Source: Pagrus major (taxonomy: Eukaryota; Chordata; Actinopteri; Spariformes; Sparidae). Taken from it: a stretch of 64,000 nt of DNA. Location of the stretch: NCBI RefSeq assembly GCF_040436345.1, contig NC_133230.1, positions 5,973,297-6,037,296 on the forward strand. The letters run 5' to 3'. Both the position numbers and the translations under genes were made by a program. Positions 13,241 through 25,403 of this stretch are shown here, one piece after another. Positions within the stretch are counted from its first letter, which is position 1. Each line of letters begins with the position of its first letter. The notes under the pieces are model-generated. The model was not told where the DNA came from, ran no database searches, and saw only the letters and a list, made by a program, of their open reading frames with translations.

Positions 13241-16200
13241 TGGTCTCAGGGCAGAATTCATGTTTTTGTGTTTTAAGGCAACGTAGTTGGACAAAAGGGA
13301 GTCAACTGTCTCCTCTGGTCTCAGGGCAGAAGTTGTCTGAGGGCAGGTGAATCTCTCCTGGTCTCAGGGCAGAAGTTGTCTGAGGGCAGGTGAATCTCTC
13401 CTGGTCTCAGGGCAGAAGTTGAATTTTTCTGGTCTCAGGGCAGAAGTTGTCTGAGGGCAGGTGAATCTCTCCTGGTCTCAGGGCAGAAGTTGTCTGAGGG
13501 CAGGTGAATCTCTCCTGGTCTCAGGGCAGAAGTCCAATTTTTCTGTTTTAAGGCAACGTAGTTGGACAAAAGGGAGTCAACTGTCTCCTCTGGTCTCAGG
13601 GCAGAAGTTGTTTTGTAGGATTTTCCTCATGGCTGTTTAGTCTCATCTGGTCCCAGGGCAGAGACCATTGTTTGCCACAATTTTGTCGGAGTGGCAGGTG
13701 AATCTCTCCTGGTCTCAGGGCAGAAGTTGTGTGAGGGCAGGTGAATCCCTCCTGGTCTCAGGGCAGAAGTCGTATTTTTCTGTTTTAAGGCAACGTAGTT
13801 GGACAAAAGGGAGTCAACTGTCTCCTCTGGTCTCAGGGCAGAAGTTGTCTGAGGGCAGATGAATCTCTCCTGGTCTCAGGGCAGAAGTCGTATTTTTCTG
13901 GTCTCAGGGCAGAAGTCCAATTTTTCTGTTTTAAGGCAACGTAGTGGGACAAAAGGGAGTCAACTGTCTCCTCTGGTCTCAGGGCAGAAGTTGTCTGAGG
14001 GCAGGTGAATCCCTACTGGTCTCAGGGCAGAAGTTGTTTTGTAGGATTTTCCTCATGGCTGTTTAGTATCATCTGGTCCCAGGGCAGAGACCATTGTTTC
14101 CCACAATTTTGTCTGAGGGCAGGTGAATCTCTCCTGGTCTCAGGGCAGAAGTCGTATTTTTCTGTTTTAAGGCAACGTAGTTGGACAAAAGGGAGTCAAC
14201 TGTCTCCTCTGGTCTCAGGGCAGAAGTTGTCTGAGGGCAGATGAATCTCTCCTGGTCTCAGGGCAGAAGTTGTCTGAGGGCAGGTGAATCCCTCCTGGTC
14301 TCAGGGCAGAAGTCGTATTTTTCTGTTTTAAGGCAATGTAGTTGGACAAAAGGGAGTCAACTGTCTCCTCTGGTCTCAGGGCAGAAGTTGTCTGAGGGCA
14401 GGTGAATCTCTCCTGGTCTCAGGGCAGAAGTTGTCTGAGGGCAGGTGAATCCCTCCTGGTCTCAGGGCAGAAGTTGTCTGAGGGCAGGTGAATCCCTCCT
14501 GGTCTCAGGGCAGAAGTTGTCTGAGGGCAGGTGAATCTCTCCTGGTCTCAGGGCAGAAGTTGAATTTTTCTGGTCTCAGGGCAGAAGTTGTCTGAGGGCA
14601 GGTGAATCTCTCCTGGTCTCAGGGCAGAAGTCGTATTTTTCTGGTCTCAGGGCAGAAGTTGTCTGAGGGCAGGTGAATCCCTCTGGTCTCAGGGCAGAAG
14701 TTGTCTGAGGGCAGGTGAATCTCTCCTGGTCTCAGGGCAGAAGTCCAATTTTTCTGTTTTAAGGCAACGTAGTTGGACAAAAGGGAGTCAACTGTCTCCT
14801 CTGGTCTCAGGGCAGAAGTTGTTTTGTAGGATTTTCCTCATGGCTGTTTAGTCTCATCTGGTCCCAGGGCAGAGACCATTGTTTGCCACAATTTTGTCGG
14901 AGTGGCAGGTGAATCTCTCCTGGTCTCAGGGCAGAAGTTGTCTGAGGGCAGGTGAATCTCTCCTGGTCTCAGGGCAGAAGTTGTCTGAGGGCAGGTGAAT
15001 CCCTCCTGGTCTCAGGGCAGAAGTCGTATTATTCTGTTTTAAGGCAATGTAGTTGGACAAAAGGGAGTCAACTGTCTCCTCTGGTCTCAGGGCAGAAGTT
15101 GTCTGAGGGCAGGTGAATCCCTCCTGGTCTCAGGGCAGAAGTTGTTTTGTAGGATTTTCCTCATGGCTGTTTAGTATCATCTGGTCCCAGGGCAGAGACC
15201 ATTGTTTCCCACAATTTTGTCTGAGGGCAGGTGAATCTCTCCTGGTCTCAGGGCAGAAGTCGTATTTTTCTGTTTTAAGGCAACGTAGTTGGACAAAAGG
15301 GAGTCAACTGTCTCCTCTGGTCTTAGGGCAGAAGTTGTCTGAGGGCAGATGAATCTCTCCTGGTCTCAGGGCAGAAGTTGTCAGAGGGCAGGTGAATCTC
15401 TCCTGGTCTCAGGGCAGAAGTTGTCTGAGGGCAGGTGAATCTCTCCTGGTCTCAGGGCAGAAGTTGTCTGAGGGCAGGTGAATCCCTCCTGGTCTCAGGG
15501 CAGAAGTTGTCTGAGGGCAGGTGAATCCCTCCTGGTCTCAGGGCAGAAGTTGTCTGAGGGCAGGTGAATCTCTCCTGGTCTCAGGGCAGAAGTTGAATTT
15601 TTCTGGTCTCAGGGCAGAAGTTGTCTGAGGGCAGGTGAATCTCTCCTGGTCTCAGGGCAGAAGTCGTATTTTTCTGGTCTCAGGGCAGAAGTTGTCTGAG
15701 GGCAGGTGAATCCCTCTGGTCTCAGGGCAGAAGTTGTCTGAGGGCAGGTGAATCTCTCCTGGTCTCAGGGCAGAAGTCCAATTTTTCTGTTTTAAGGCAA
15801 CGTAGTTGGACAAAAGGGAGTCAACTGTCTCCTCTGGTCTCAGGGCAGAAGTTGTTTTGTAGGATTTTCCTCATGGCTGTTTAGTCTCATCTGGTCCCAG
15901 GGCAGAGACCATTGTTTGCCACAATTTTGTCGGAGTGGCAGGTGAATCTCTCCTGGTCTCAGGGCAGAAGTTGTCTGAGGGCAGGTGAATCTCTCCTGGT
16001 CTCAGGGCAGAAGTTGTCTGAGGGCAGGTGAATCCCTCCTGGTCTCAGGGCAGAAGTCGTATTATTCTGTTTTAAGGCAATGTAGTTGGACAAAAGGGAG
16101 TCAACTGTCTCCTCTGGTCTCAGGGCAGAAGTTGTCTGAGGGCAGGTGAATCCCTCCTGGTCTCAGGGCAGAAGTTGTCTGAGGGCAGGTGAATCCCTCC

Positions 16201-18354
16201 TGGTCTCAGGGCAGAAGTTGTTTTGTAGGATTTTCCTCATGGCTGTTTAGTATCATCTGGTCCCAGGGCAGAGACCATTGTTTCCCACAATTTTGTCTGA
16301 GGGCAGGTGAATCTCTCCTGGTCTCAGGGCAGAAGTCGTATTTTTCTGTTTTAAGGCAACGTAGTTGGACAAAAGGGAGTCAACTGTCTCCTCTGGTCTT
16401 AGGGCAGAAGTTGTCTGAGGGCAGATGAATCTCTCCTGGTCTCAGGGCAGAAGTTGTCAGAGGGCAGGTGAATCTCTCCTGGTCTCAGGGCAGAAGTTGT
16501 CTGAGGGCAGGTGAATCTCTCCTGGTCTCAGGGCAGAAGTCGTATTTTTCTGTTTTAAGGCAATGTAGTTGGACAAAAGGGAGTCAACTGTCTCCTCTGG
16601 TCTCAGGGCAGAAGTTGTCTGAGGGCAGGTGAATCTCTCCTGGTCTCAGGGCAGAAGTTGTCTGAGGGCAGGTGAATCCCTCCTGGTCTCAGGGCAGAAG
16701 TTGTCTGAGGGCAGGTGAATCCCTCCTGGTCTCAGGGCAGAAGTCCAATTTTTCTGTTTTAAGGCAACGTAGTTGGACAAAAGGGAGTCAACTGTCTCCT
16801 CTGGTCTCAGGGCAGAAGTTGTTTTGTAGGATTTTCCTCATGGCTGTTTAGTCTCATCTGGTCCCAGGGCAGAGACCATTGTTTCCCACAATTTTGTCTG
16901 AGGGCAGGTGAATCTCTCCTGGTCTCAGGGCAGAAGTTGTCTGAGGGCAGGTGAATCCCTCCTGGTCTCAGGGCAGAAGTTGTCTGAGGGCAGGTGAATC
17001 CCTCCTGGTCTCAGGGCAGAAGTTGTGTGAGGGCAGGTGAATCCCTCCTGGTCTCAGGGCAGAAGTCGTATTTTTCTGGTCTCAGGGCAGAAGTCCAATT
17101 TTTCTGTTTTAAGGCAACGTAGTTGGACAAAAGGGAGTCAACTGTCTCCTCTGGTCTCAGGGCAGAAGTTGTCTGAGGGCAGGTGAATCCCTCCTGGTCT
17201 CAGGGCAGAAGTTGTTTTGTAGGATTTTCCTCATGGCTGTTTAGTCTTATCTGGTCCCAGGGCAGAGACCATTGTTTCCCACAATTTTGTCTGAGGGCAG
17301 GTGAATCTCTCCTGGTCTCAGGGCAGAAGTCGTATTTTTCTGTTTTAAGGCAACGTAGTTGGACAAAAGGGAGTCAACTGTCTCCTCTGGTCTCAGGGCA
17401 GAAGTTGTCTGAGGGCAGGTGAATCTCTCCTGGTCTCAGGGCAGAAGTTGTCTGAGGGCAGGTGAATCTCTCCTGGTCTCAGGGCAGAAGTTGTCTGAGG
17501 GCAGGTGAATCCCTCCTGGTCTCAGGGCAGAAGTCGTATTTTTCTGTTTTAAGGCAACGTAGTTGGACAAAAGGGAGTCAACTGTCTCCTCTGGTCTCAG
17601 GGCAGAAGTTGTCTGAGGGCAGGTGAATCCCTCCTGGTCTCAGGGCAGAAGTTGTCTGAGGGCAGGTGAATCTCTCCTGGTCTCAGGGCAGAAGTTGTCT
17701 GAGGGCAGGTGAATCTCTCCTGGTCTCAGGGCAGAAGTTGTCTGAGGGCAGATGAATCTCTCCTGGTCTCAGGGCAGAAGTTGTCTGAGGGCAGGTGAAT
17801 CCCTCCTGGTCTCAGGGCAGAAGTCGTATTTTTCTGGTCTCAGGGCAGAAGTTGTCTGAGGGCAGGTGAATCTCTCCTGGTCTCAGGGCAGAAGTCGTAT
17901 TTTTCTGGTCTCAGGGCAGAAGTTGTCTGAGGGCAGGTGAATCTCTCCTGGTCTCAGGGCAGAAGTTGTCTGAGGGCAGGTGAATCTCTCCTGGTGTCAG
18001 GGCAGAAGTTGTATTTTTCTGGTCTCAGGGCAGAAGTTGTTTTGTAGGATTTTCCTCATGGCTGTTTAGTCTCATCTGGTCCCAGGGCAGAGACCATTGT
18101 TTGCCACAATTTTGTCGGAGTGGCAGGTGAATCCCTCCTGGTGTCAGGGCAGAAGTCATATTTTTCTGGTCTCAGGGCAGAAGTTGTCTGAGGGCAGGTG
18201 AATCCCTCCTGGTCTCAGGGCAGAAGTTGTCTGAGGGCAGGTGAATTTCTCCTGGTCTCAGGGCAGAAGTCATATTTTTCTGTTTTAAGGCAATGTAGTT
18301 GGACAAAAGGGAGTCAACTGTCTCCTCTGGTCTCAGGGCAGAAGTTGTCTGAGG
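13241..18354. repeat. 5.1-kb minisatellite with nested higher-order structure
   Basis: Built mainly on a 43-bp unit: GGTCTCAGGGCAGAAGTT followed by GTCTGAGGGCAGGTGAAT and a CTCTCCT or CCCTCCT end. The unit is itself a diverged dimer, since GTCTCAGGGCAG and GTCTGAGGGCAG differ at one base. Two other segments are interspersed: one with GGCAACGTAGTTGGACAAAA (about 18 copies) and one with TGTAGGATTTTCCTCATGG plus GGTCCCAGGGCAGAGACC (about 9 copies). Diagnostic variants show that a block of about 1,033 bp was recently duplicated within it. Repeated open frames across it come from the repeat and are not genes. Confidence 0.97.
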
Positions 18355-21300
18355 CATCTAAACAAAAACCCATTCAAAAAAACAAAAGTTGGTTCAAAAG
18401 TTTACTTATTTCCAGGTTTATGGACTCAAACCTGCAGCACTTGTTGAACTGGCCCCAGGCGGATAAGAAAATGAAAAAGTGCAGGTTTAAATGTAGTTAA
18501 ATAAACTGTGATCTTATGCAAATTAGCTTGCAGTTGTGTGGTTTGTGTTTATTTGCACTTCACACCAAATTAAAGAGAGAACTGTAATGTAAGGAAACCA
18601 GAAAAGGTGGCGGTGATAAACATAACTACAGTAGCTGTGGTGAGAGATGAAAGCCGCTGAGGGAGCAGGAGCGTTCAGAGGCTGAACACATCATAAATCA
18701 TGTAACAAGCCTCTACTTAAGACATTTTGAAGGAGTTGACCACAAAACATACACATGGACAAACAACAAGAAGTGTAAACAGATGTTTCTACAGAGAGTC
18801 GTATGCGAGCTCTGATCAGGTGCTGCACTGACGGTTCGTCTCTATTGTCAACTCACTTTATTCAAACTTTTCTCTACTGCAGGCACAGCGTGTCCTCCCA
18901 CAGACTGCACAGTACTCTACAGAGTTATATAATTCATAATGTATGGCTGAAGTATCATCCTGGAGCCGCATATTCACTTGTCATAACTTTCTGAATACCG
19001 TGGAATAACTCGCACAGTGCCACCTGAACATTAATATGCTGCAGGAGATATCCGTGACACAGACACAGCGTCCTTCAGGGGACAGGCGTGAAACCTGAAA
19101 GCTTTAAAGACGTCCGCGTGATATATTCTCGTGTTCAATCCATACGTGACGTGTGGAGAGTAATGAACATGTCAGAGGACGGAGTGAGTTCGTTTTAATA
19201 TTCATCAGCTGGCCACAGCAGAGGAGGCAGTGGAGTTCAGGCAGCGTGAAACACGAGCGCAGTCACTGATAAGTTCATTAGCGAGGTGAGTTGTGGCCCA
19301 CGTCCGTCCTCTGAATCTAATTAGCAGGTCATAAAATCTGTCCTGCCTCCTGGTCAGGGACAGGATGGTTGTTGTTGTCCTTTTCTTTTTCTGTGGACTC
19401 CAACCTCGCTGCAAAGTCAGACAGACTCAGCTTGTCGGCCAGTGGACATTTTACCATAATATTATTCCACTGGTAATCTGACCCGAACCCTAACCTGAAC
19501 CTGACCCAACAAAAGCAGGAATAGACTGGATTAGTAATGCAGGACTGACGTGAGGACAAAAACAGACAAACTGAAAATGAAATAGGTGCACACAGAAAAA
19601 ATGCAGGAAAGAGAGAAAGACAGGAAGTGGAAATTCCCGACAAGACACATGAGGAAACATCTCAACTGAATCAATCCATTAATTGTGACAGCATTAGGAA
19701 CACTAAGGCTCAGGGCTTTTAATGTATTTGCACTTGTTACCCCTCTATATGTACAGTATATTAGCTTCGACGTCTGTAACCACTTAGATGTCTTTAATCA
19801 ATTAAAATTGAATCCCCTTTTTCTGCCAGGCTCTTTAAGGACGTCCAAACTGGCAACCTTCCAGGTGTGAAACCTCCTCAGTGACCTGCTGCTGCCTCAA
19901 ATATCAATGAGGCAGCTGCAGAGAGCATTTTTCTTGATTGGTCTGCTTTTCCTCACAGTCATTGTCTCTTTAAATGATAACTGATGTATCAAATAATGAA
20001 AGAGCGTCTCTGTTATCCACTCATCCACCACGCAGAGCAGCCGACCCTCTGATCCCGACCATGTCAAGGTGGCCTCCACACTTCCCTTACCCTTCGCAAC
20101 CTACTTCATGGTACAACTTATGCCATACAGCTCATACTTCCTGTTTGTGTCTGAAACAAAGTGTCAGGAAAAGTGCTCCAGGCGCAGCCTCGGAGCAGGA
20201 TTATGACTCCGTTGTTTCTCTCTGGAGAGCTGCAGCTGTTGGTGAGGCGGAGGAGGAGGAGGAGGTGGAGAGGAGACGGACTATTTCTGTCCAGCCTTGC
20301 AGAGAGAAGAAGCCTCCGTGTACATGAGGTAATTACAAGGTTTATATGACAGGGGAACAATTATTGAACTTCGTCAGCAGCAGTCACTGTGTCTCGCAGG
20401 CCTTTTAATTGCAGGGCTCTGGTGTTTGTCAACATGTATTTTTAGGGGGAAGGCTCAGGAATAATAGATGGGTTCATGTGAGTCGATATGATGCCTTAAA
20501 TCCATAACTTGTTGGTCCCCTCCGTATCCAAAGACTCTGTGTGTGTCCTCGTCTGTCACTTGTGTCTTTACAGTGATGATTTAGCAGATTGTCAGCAGAT
20601 CTGAGGTCAGAGAATTTAATTAACCGTTGAGGCGCTCATGCATAAAGAGTCCTTCACTGCCTGTGAAGCCGAGGCGGTGGGTCACTTGACAGCAACACAA
20701 ATTGCTGTCGCCTGACTGGTCATAACTTACAGTAACACACTGCACACACCATCACTTGTGGCTGGCGTGGTTGTTGGTCTTAATTCACGACATCATGGTC
20801 TTCTGTCTCTGCTGCATCTTTTATAGCATTAGCACTAGTATGCATAGTTTGTAGGATGAGGCAGTTCATATTTTAAAGTCATGTTAGATTCATCATAGAA
20901 AGACCAGACCCAACAATTTGTCAGTAATTCTTGAAGCTGTACTTACCCCTCTAGTGTCATTTCTGGAACAAAAACTACTCTGTTAGGTACAAAAATCTAC
21001 TCAATTAGTTGAAGGCACAAAATCTACTCGGTTAGCCTTAGGCACAGGTAGATCTAACGTTACCGGCGGTTAAAGCCAAAATAACCTGTCACTACTGGTT
21101 AGAGGAAGTGCTTTGATGCCAAATGTGACTGTACAAGCACAATACCACTCATGTGGATTACACACAGAGTGCTGTGGGGCATCGCCTGATTATGCAACTG
21201 CAGTATAACCCATGCTGAATGGTATGCTTCACCAGTCAGTGAAGATTTCTCACTGGTGCCCATGAATAACAAATATCCATACTCTGACATTTGTTCTGCA

Positions 21301-22000
21301 GCAGTGAGGTAAACTAAGGTTGTTCTGATTACCATAATGGCTGCTTCACACAGCCTAACACATGTAAACTCAAGGCACAAGAGCACGAGGAGTAACTTGA
21401 AGATATTACTCGTCACATTTTAGGCTCCGAAAAACAGAAAACAAAAATCCCATCCCTTTTATTTCCTTTTGTCCTGCTCCTGTAAAAAGATTTAAGACGT
21501 AGAAAACTGTGAGTCGGGAATGCAGGAGTTTCAGCACTCCCAGATTTCTCTCATTCTGCTGACCCCTGATATGTTTAAACTGTGGGTGTGTTTCATGTGT
21601 TAGTTTAGGGATTTTTAGAAAAGCCAAAAGGACCAGATGTGTGTTTCGCATCAGGTGACGCGCTCCAAAACAAACCGTCAGATCCATGGAAACTGCTGCA
21701 CGGCTCACCGAGTTCAGTTTAAAGTTTTGAGATTTGAGTAAACATCAACCTCCTCCTGAGCAGAGGATTTCTGTCTGTACACCAACACAAACCACAAGAC
21801 ACATAAAGGAGTGAATCAACACTTCAGCAGCTAGATAAACATCCACATTCAACCATCTGACATCTTTTTCACATGTATTTATAAGGTTTTGTTTATTAGA
21901 AGGTCATGAATAGTTGTGAAAGCCCATTTTGTAGCTCATTTACACAGTTATCATTCACTCATTTTCCATTCAAAGGTGGTCATAAACATGTTTTAAGCAG
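18355..22000. other. Non-coding, no gene seen
   Basis: Ordinary A+T-rich sequence after the minisatellite. At 20955-21060 there is a small cluster of AAAATCTACTC(A/G)-type phrases near GTTAG that recalls the front of family B. Near 20240-20270 there is a GGA-rich tract. Nothing else can be named. Confidence 0.5.
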
Positions 22001-22009
22001 TCGGCCCGG

Positions 22010-22310
22010 TTGCCAGACTAAAATGTTGGCAGTTAACGTTTCTGCAAACCACTACATGTCATAGACATAATGTACCATAATGACATTTCCACAAAACTTG
22101 ATCACATTGCATGTTGATGACCTGACTTTCATTCTGGGAGGTGGAGGGGATGTTGGCAGAGTTACAGGGGGAGACCGCTGCCAAGCCAGTGACCGCAGTT
22201 CAAGACAGCACTTCAACAACTGTGAGAGTGGATATTTCCAACGAGACCTCGGGACAACTTCCAACCATGTTGTTTAAAACCAAAACATGATCTTTTCCTG
22301 ACAAGGTACA
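22010..22310 (-). repeat. Dispersed repeat family B, reverse copy
   Basis: Reverse-complement family B text: TGTTGGCAGTTAACG, TTTCTGCAAACCACTACATG, CGGGACAACTTCCAACCATG and AAACCAAAACATGATCTTTT. Confidence 0.65.
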
Positions 22311-22429
22311 AGGTTCATTTATTCATCATTTTACAACACCTGACATTGACGTTGAGCAGCAGATTGTTCTCTGTGCATCATTGTGCAAGATTGTTGATTT
22401 CCTCCCGATATGAACTCTCATCTTTGTTT

Positions 22430-22671
22430 ATAATGCTGATGGTGGTGGTGTCTGCATACTTCACAGTAGAGTTCTCCTGAATCTCCTGATGCAGTCATGG
22501 GTGTACAGTGTGAGCAGGAGGGGGCTGAGCACACAGCCCTGGGGGCCTCCACTGTTGAGCACTAACATAGAGGAGGTGCACTCAAGCCCAGAGTTTTCCA
22601 ATCAGCGTCATGGGTGAGATTGTGTTGAACGCTGAGCTGAAGTCAACAAACAGCATCCTGACGTAGTTGTT
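22430..22671 (-). pseudogene. Fossil LINE reverse transcriptase fragment
   Basis: On the minus strand the text gives M-L-F-V-D-F-S-S-A-F-N-T, then after a deletion P-Q-G-C-V-L-S-P-L-L, T-L-Y-T-H-D-C and K-Y-A-D-T-T. These are successive blocks of the reverse transcriptase palm domain of a non-LTR retrotransposon of the kind common in fish (CR1/Rex-like). Most of the segment between the first two blocks is missing, the frame shifts more than once, stops occur, and the catalytic Y-A-D-D has lost an Asp. It is a dead fragment. Confidence 0.8.
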
Positions 22672-22750
22672 TTCCTTTGTTTTTGTACCCGAACCTAACC
22701 AGACCATAAGCACAGCGTTGTCACAAGATAAAGCTGGTGGTTGGGTTGAT

Positions 22751-22935
22751 CAGTGGTGGAAGAAGTACTTAAATCTTTACCTTAATGTACTACAAAGATC
22801 TTTAACCGGTTATAACAGTCTCTATTTACGCTGATGACTCGATATGAGACCGTCAGCAGGAAGAGGTTTAAGTAGAAAGTACGTAAAAATCGTACATAAG
22901 TACAGTACAGAGTAAATTGTTCTTAGTGTCCACTA
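22751..22935 (+). repeat. Dispersed repeat family H, copy 1
   Basis: Starts CAGTGGTGGAAGAAGTACTT, followed by AAATCTTTACCTTAATGTAC and later AAGTAGAAAGTACGTAAAAA. This is a familiar fish MITE-like repeat start. A reverse copy is at 27515-27586. Confidence 0.65.
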
Positions 22936-24139
22936 CTATCTGTAGTGGAGGAAATCTCTAAGAGTTGGTCTGTCCTGAAGATGTCTCTTTATCTGCTGTC
23001 ATGTTGGGACGATGTCGACATCTTCAACCTGAGTCACTGTTTCCACCTCAGTGGTGAGCAGCAGACCACAAACACAAACAGAAACTTTGAAGGTCTGCTT
23101 TCCCACACTCCTCATCCTGTTTCCAGACTCAACATCCATCTGATTCTCACTATAAATCTACTTCATTTCCATTTTGGCAAAGACATTTTTTGTTTAATTT
23201 CATAATGATTATAGGACTGAACGCCAACAAATGATGAAATACATCAACTTAATTGGCAAAGTGCCTTGAGAGTTTCATTGTATGAGAATAGGGCTCCTCT
23301 TCAGTATGCAGGACGAGGCAGAAGCATTTTTGGATCAACGTCTTTTTTGAATATAAATCCTCGGGCCAGTGTCCAGGAGGGTTTTTTTGCTCAAACCACA
23401 AAAATCCCTGAGAAAAACAAGGCAGTGTTATATGATCCCGCCTCGCTCGCTGAGCTACTGGACGCCAGCGAGGTGCGAGTGTGAGCTCTCAACAAGGCAG
23501 CACTTGTTCTCTGAGCTGCTGTGTCCCCTCAGTGTCCTCCATGTGGTTAGACCATTAAAACCTAAAAAAGAAGATGAAGAGATTGAGATTCCTCTGTTTT
23601 GGGTTTGTGAGGATGATTAATTCATTGATCTGAAATGCTGCTGAGGACAGTCAGCAGGCTGCTTTTGTTTTTGTTCTTTCTGTCTGACTTCCTTCTTTCT
23701 AAAACTGCCTTCATGTAGAAAAACATTTGGCAGATCAGTCTCATATTATTGTCAAGATTAATGAGAACATCGATGTGCCCTCCATACGTTCAGCAACTTT
23801 TACTGTCATTCAAAATAAAAGTTTGACTGAGGAGAATCTTCCTTGCTCAACAATCTTAATAGTGACAAAATAGACATAATAGTGCCTATTACATCCAAAT
23901 AGGTCTGGATCTAAATGCCACTATGTCATTTTTTACTTTATTTATGCACATTGATGTAGATGGCATGGGGTCATTTTATTTTTGAATGCAACTTTTTTAC
24001 AAAATATATGAATATTGTGTAGATTTCATGATATAAATGAAATAGCAAAAGCAGGACAAAGTGTCTTTGCGAGGGGTTACTGTAACTATAGGTTGAAAAA
24101 TGAAAGCAGCTTATTAAGACCCATATATATGTTTTGTTG

Positions 24140-24240
24140 TTAGACAGCAACCTCTAGTGGCTGTGTGAAATACTGCGGCTGCAAAGGAGGACGTGGGGAG
24201 AAGAAGTGTAAAGAGGTCGGGGATGGATGGTCGGGTTAAA
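24140..24240 (-). repeat. Dispersed repeat family C, reverse partial copy
   Basis: Reverse complement of the family C end: AGCAACCTCTAGTGG, AATACTGCGGCTGCAAAGG and AGGACGTGGGGAG. It has a CTCF-like phrase at 24146-24160 on the minus strand. Confidence 0.6.
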
Positions 24241-25360
24241 CAAGCACTGAAACTTTTTTCACGCTTTTATCCGTCCCAAAACTCCTCTATTTCAAAGCAA
24301 AACACCATTAAACTGCAACTGCAAGTTACTTAAGATGGCTACCGACCATTGACCTATTGATTGACATCTCTGTTGACCAATAAGGAGCTCCTACGCCTGG
24401 TCTGTGTCCCGAGTGATCGGGAAGACATGAAACCCAGTCTCTCTTCTTTCCTGTCTCTCCTGAGCCGCTTCCACACCAGCCTCCGGATGACTGACGCATC
24501 AAATCCCTGAATATATTATTTAAATGAGTTTTAAAGCCCAATGCCAGGAAATTCTGCGAGTTAATGTCATTTTATGCAATTTTTTCTTTGTATAGGCTGT
24601 TTTTCCACCTAGGCCCTTGATTTTGACTATTTTATATGCACAAAGTTGGTGTGAATAAGGAAATAATGAGTTTAATGCTCCTGTTACTGTCAAGCAGGTT
24701 TATACCAACGCTTTAAAATGTAGTAGGTCATGTGAGGATGACAAACTGTCAACCTGTGAACTCTCCTTTTTCACCTTCATGACTAATCTGTTTGTCTGGA
24801 GCTCGGGCGCCATGTCGCAGCTACAATACCTCTTTCTTTGTTCGGCCCACATGCGTCCACTGCAGCGTTACACATCCATCAAAAGGCTCTTTAGTGACTA
24901 ATTGTTTCTCCACTATGATTACACTCCACCGAAATGATTTTTTCTTCCACAAACACCGCCCTCTGCCCACCCACATTTACATCTATGAGCCGTGTCACTT
25001 CCTCTCCGACCAGATAATTACACAGTGGCTCAAACAGGAATAAAAAATGAGCACAAAAGTTTGTTGTGTCTCCCCTTTCAGTCTGCAGCAGGTATATTTT
25101 CAGGAAACCGTTGTGGTCACGCCTCATAGAGAACCCTGCCCCTTGTCTTTGCCTGGATGCAAAGCTCTTTCTTTCACTGTATGCGGGATACTAAAATAGC
25201 AGCACGCAGTCCCTGAGGTATAAACACAGGAAAATATACTGAGGGCTGAAGCAGAGACAGAAAAAAACACACCGAGGTCCATTTAAAGAAATAATAAGTG
25301 TAGTTGACCCGCAGATTTCCTCAAGCGAGAGGGAAACTCCATTATACACGCTCTTAATTA

Positions 25361-25403
25361 CAGTGGCGGAAAGTAACTAAGTACATTTACTCAAAAACTG
25401 AAC
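25361..25403 (+). repeat. Dispersed repeat family G, start fragment
   Basis: CAGTGGCGGAAAGTAACTAA then GTACATTTACTCAA, the known start of the family whose larger copy lies at 48955-49200. Confidence 0.6.

Noticed and set aside
13241..18354. Regular repeats that could suggest a CRISPR array or a repetitive protein gene.
   Set aside because: Units are directly contiguous with no unique spacers, the host is a vertebrate, and 43 bp is not a multiple of three, so no long frame persists. The repeated 79-residue open frames simply follow the block repeat.
19480..19510. Telomere-like AACCCTAACC text.
   Set aside because: Only one clean CCCTAA with degenerate neighbours; too short for an interstitial telomeric repeat.
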